A DNA stretch of 23,869 nt, taken from positions 1 to 23,869 of IMG/VR virus record IMGVR_UViG_3300009155_000266; one strand, given 5' to 3'. The stretch is from a virus. Positions 21,538 to 23,869 of this stretch are shown here, piece after piece. Under the pieces are notes generated by a model, which saw only the letters and a list, made by a program, of their open reading frames with translations, had not been told where the DNA came from and did no database searches. The stretch's first letter is position 1; each line of letters begins with the position of its first letter. The position numbers and the translations under genes were made by a program.

Positions 21538-23802
21538 TTATGAGAATGTAACTGTTCCAGAATTTCTAATTTCTCTAATACTAAATGTGCCATCGGTATA
21601 ACTTACTGCATCTGTTTGCGCACCACCAGCCAATGTAATAGTAGCTGAACTTGTTAACCATCTAATTATAAATACTCCTTTACCACCTTTACCACCAGCT
21701 ACATTCACTGTAAATGCATATCCTCCGCTACCGCCTCCTCCTAAATAGTCAGTACCATTATTTCCAATACCATCTTGAGTATTAGGACTTGAAGCACCAC
21801 CTCCTAAACCACCTAATCCGCCAGTTGTTGTATTATTACCACCACCACCACCACCTCCAGCGTAATAAGGTGTAGGTAAAACTCCTGTAATTGTATTTTG
21901 TAATCCATTGCCGCCATTACCTCTACTTACTGCACCTACACCAGCAGTTCCAACTGCACCAGCACCACCACCTCCACCACCTTCATCATTAGTTGAACCA
22001 TTACCACCATTATTTCCTTGTCCGCTTGTTGCTATTCCACCAGATTTAACAGTTGATGTACTTGTACCACATCCACCTCCACCTGAACCACCATTACCTC
22101 CAGCACCAGTTGTTCCAGCACCACCACCACCACCACCAACAGCAGCTGTTCCTAATGCACTAAACGATGAATTAGTACCGATTTGTCCATTTGCTTCAGC
22201 AACACCAGCCGTTCCACCACCACCAACAACTATGTTATATGTAGTATTTTTGTTAATACTTAAACCCGTTCCAGTCAAATAACCGCCAGCACCACCAGCA
22301 CCACCGCCACCATTTGGTGCATTACCAGTTCCAGCAGCACCACCGCCACCAGCGACTACAAGGTAATCAACTGTTACAGTTGTAGCAGCCACATACAACG
22401 TCGCATTCGTCACCGTTGCCGCTCCCGTTACACTTGCCGATACATTGTCAGCCGTTGTTATTGTTGCAGTTGTTGTTCCTTGACCCGTTATACTTGCCGA
22501 CATTGTTGCCGCTCTAAATAAATCAGCGTTTACCACCTTTGCCGTTGCCTCGATACTCGCGTTAAACGTAATACCAAAATTAGCTTCCGCGGAACTATTC
22601 GCCGTTGCCGTGGCTTGTGCAGTTATAATCCTTGTAATCTGAGCCTCCGAACTTGTTTGAGCCGTTGCCGTGGCTTGTGCAGTTACAGGGATAGTAATCT
22701 GTGCTTCGGCTGAAGTTGTAACTGAGGTATCAACTGAACTTGATAAAGATATTACCCTTTGGATATTTCCATCGCTAACCCCTGAACCAATGACAGATGC
22801 GAATAATAACTTGCTTAAGATTATTTGGCTTTGGGTAGTTGCTTGACCGATGCTTATCGCCTCTAATGTTCTTATAACGAAGAGTAACCCAGTTACCGCC
22901 CCTGTTCCTGTTACGTTTGCTTCGCATTGTACTATTCCCTTAGTTGTTACATCTAAATTCGCATTTACATTTGCCGTGCCCGTTGCTGAACCCGTGTTAA
23001 ATATAGTCAGGTTTATGTTCCCAGATACTTGACCCGTGGCGTTTAATTCACCAATGATATTAATCGCCCTTTGGACTTCTGCCTGAGCCGTTGCCGTTGC
23101 TATTGTAGTTGCAGATACATTTTTGACCCTAACAATGTCACCCGATGCCAATGCAAAAGCGGTGACCGATGCGTCAACCTCAATTATATTTTGCTGCCCT
23201 GTTACTATGAAACCCGTTGCCGTGGCTTTGCATTCAACAAAAGCCGATACAGAAGTTTTAAGAAATATATTTGCCTGACTTGTTCCTGTTGCAATAGCAT
23301 TACCAACCACTTCGATAATCCTTTGAACCTTAACTTCGCAATTAGTTGGAACTACTAAATTAAAATTTATTTGAACGGTCACTAACCTTTGAATGCCAAC
23401 AAAGGAATCAAAAGTAAATTGAGGCGCTTCAGGAATAAATAAATAATTTGGTAATATTGACTGTTTAATAAGATTTAAACGCTGAATAAAAGCCGTTGCA
23501 TATTGTTGCAACGCTGCCCACTTATCTATCTGTAAAGTGAGATCCGAATCGCCTTCGTTATCATAGCCTAATAAATCATCAAAGAATAATGTTACTTGAT
23601 ACGTGTCCTGTTTCCTTGTTTGGTCTGACCCTGTAATTGTTGGCACGGAAAAGAATACTCGTGGGAATGCGTTTAACTCCTGAAAATCTTCTGTGTTTCC
23701 TTGTCGTACACGGTCTGAAGCCCAGCCAAAATTGTAGCTTTTTATCGCCTCAATGTCACCCGCGGTGTCTTTAAAAACGTCACTTATCTCCCGTATATTC
23801 AT
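21538..23802 (-). CDS. Tail protein fused to repeat fiber and glycine-rich adhesin domain
   Basis: This 754-residue protein has three regions. Residues 1-155 are a mixed alpha/beta domain (VFKDTAGDIEAIKSYNFGW, RVFFSVPTI, TYQVTLFFDDLLGYD, then NFNLVVPTNCEV) that resembles small tail-completion proteins of Bacteroidota phages. Residues 156-478 are about 15 degenerate repeats of roughly 20 residues of type ATATAxxSSEAxITxI. Residues 479-714 are glycine-rich, opening VDYLVVAGGGGAAG and closing GKGVFIIRW, the pattern of phage Gly-rich tail adhesins. A short tail (GTFSIREIRNSGTVTFS) ends it. It likely projects from the tail and binds the host. Its ATG shares one base with the preceding stop. Confidence 0.78.
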   Translation of the reverse strand: MNIREISDVFKDTAGDIEAIKSYNFGWASDRVRQGNTEDFQELNAFPRVFFSVPTITGSDQTRKQDTYQVTLFFDDLLGYDNEGDSDLTLQIDKWAALQQYATAFIQRLNLIKQSILPNYLFIPEAPQFTFDSFVGIQRLVTVQINFNLVVPTNCEVKVQRIIEVVGNAIATGTSQANIFLKTSVSAFVECKATATGFIVTGQQNIIEVDASVTAFALASGDIVRVKNVSATTIATATAQAEVQRAINIIGELNATGQVSGNINLTIFNTGSATGTANVNANLDVTTKGIVQCEANVTGTGAVTGLLFVIRTLEAISIGQATTQSQIILSKLLFASVIGSGVSDGNIQRVISLSSSVDTSVTTSAEAQITIPVTAQATATAQTSSEAQITRIITAQATATANSSAEANFGITFNASIEATAKVVNADLFRAATMSASITGQGTTTATITTADNVSASVTGAATVTNATLYVAATTVTVDYLVVAGGGGAAGTGNAPNGGGGAGGAGGYLTGTGLSINKNTTYNIVVGGGGTAGVAEANGQIGTNSSFSALGTAAVGGGGGGAGTTGAGGNGGSGGGGCGTSTSTVKSGGIATSGQGNNGGNGSTNDEGGGGGGAGAVGTAGVGAVSRGNGGNGLQNTITGVLPTPYYAGGGGGGGNNTTTGGLGGLGGGASSPNTQDGIGNNGTDYLGGGGSGGYAFTVNVAGGKGGKGVFIIRWLTSSATITLAGGAQTDAVSYTDGTFSIREIRNSGTVTFS
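21838..21855. repeat. ACC trinucleotide run (six units)
   Basis: Six perfect ACC units on the + strand encode part of a polyglycine tract in the adhesin (about residues 650-655). Change of unit number would keep the frame. Confidence 0.9.
22120..22137. repeat. ACC trinucleotide run (six units), second site
   Basis: Six perfect ACC units on the + strand encode a second polyglycine tract of the same adhesin (about residues 556-561). Other shorter CCA/ACC runs lie nearby. Confidence 0.9.
22601..22720 (-). repeat. Two 60-base direct repeats in the fiber region
   Basis: The first 25 bases of each 60-base unit (22601-22625 and 22661-22685, starting GCCGTTGCCGTGGCTTGTGC) are identical. The rest has diverged, with a shared TAATCTG at the same offset. 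Each unit encodes 20 residues containing TAQATATA. It is the best conserved pair in the longer repeat array and points to recent tandem duplication. Confidence 0.85.
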
Positions 23803-23867
23803 TATTTCTTTTGCTTTGATAGGTCTTCAATAACCTTTTCTTCTGCGGCTTTGCTTGCAAGATATTG
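23802..23867 (-). CDS. C-terminal end of an unrecognised gene (5' end outside window)
   Basis: A - strand frame entering from the right edge encodes QYLASKAAEEKVIEDLSKQKK and then TAA at 23804-23802, which shares one base with the ATG of the next gene (TAATG). The charged helical sequence and the overlap match the coupling pattern of the late block. Only 21 residues are visible, so no function can be given. Confidence 0.55.
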   Translation of the reverse strand, partial: QYLASKAAEEKVIEDLSKQKK

Positions 23868-23869
23868 GA

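Noticed and set aside
21908-22282. A + strand frame of 124 codons rich in proline
   Set aside because: It is the complement of the Gly-rich adhesin domain; GGN codons read backwards give Pro/Ala/Thr. No gene signals.
21838-22330. CRISPR-like or other regularly spaced repeat array
   Set aside because: The CCA/ACC runs vary in length and spacing and simply encode polyglycine in an open frame.
23071-23358. A + strand frame of 95 codons rich in Cys
   Set aside because: It is the complement of the Thr/Ala repeat region of the fiber gene. The composition is an artefact of the repeats.
1-23869. tRNA genes, integration sites or insertion sequences
   Set aside because: No cloverleaf, integrase, transposase or terminal inverted repeats were found by eye on either strand.

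Overview
The window looks like about 24 kb of a tailed double-stranded DNA phage or prophage of a Bacteroidota host. The sequence is AT-rich. Start codons follow A/C-rich leaders instead of Shine-Dalgarno boxes. The two promoter-like modules contain TAnnTTTA boxes, and the fiber, tail and capsid proteins have the wording typical of Flavobacteriia/Chitinophagia phages. Nearly all of the sequence is coding. No integrase, terminase, repressor, tRNA, CRISPR array or insertion sequence is visible. A long tape measure protein with no sheath protein suggests a siphovirus-like virion, with a tail of very roughly 160 nm if the usual 0.15 nm per residue applies.

Positions 1-3540 carry small, probably early or middle, genes on the + strand. 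They are the end of an unknown gene with a terminator; a promoter-like module driving a stand-alone RadC-type JAB protein, a small unknown protein and a membrane-anchored glucosaminidase-like protein; a second, nearly identical promoter-like module with a 66-residue protein and its own strong terminator; and then a four-helix membrane protein overlapping a RuvC-like resolvase and one more small protein. A convergent hairpin at about 3575-3602 separates this block from the rest.

Positions 3608-23869 form one continuous - strand late block, transcribed right to left. It begins with an incomplete gene, then a 754-residue fusion (possible tail-terminator head, 20-residue repeats, glycine-rich adhesin end), two short fiber/tail proteins, a UUCG hairpin, a morphogenesis-type protein, two tail-tip proteins, a small protein and the tape measure. 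Next come two small proteins, a three-part head maturation protease with a scaffold-like tail, a decoration-type candidate, the major capsid protein, a tail-tube-type candidate, a small protein, the portal and a head-tail connector candidate. The block ends with a fiber protein carrying a signal sequence, a holin, a small lysis-cassette protein and a zinc amidase. Many neighbours touch or overlap (ATGA, TAATG), so translation is probably coupled.

The order tail, then head, then lysis, with the portal after the capsid, is unlike the common siphovirus layout. The points most worth a second look are the fusion proteins (protease-scaffold; tail head-repeats-Gly-rich), the fiber with an export signal, the paired early promoter modules, and the hairpins in front of the amidase and after the short fiber genes. 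Nothing here is clearly a new defence or mobile system. The novelty lies in virion architecture and gene order.
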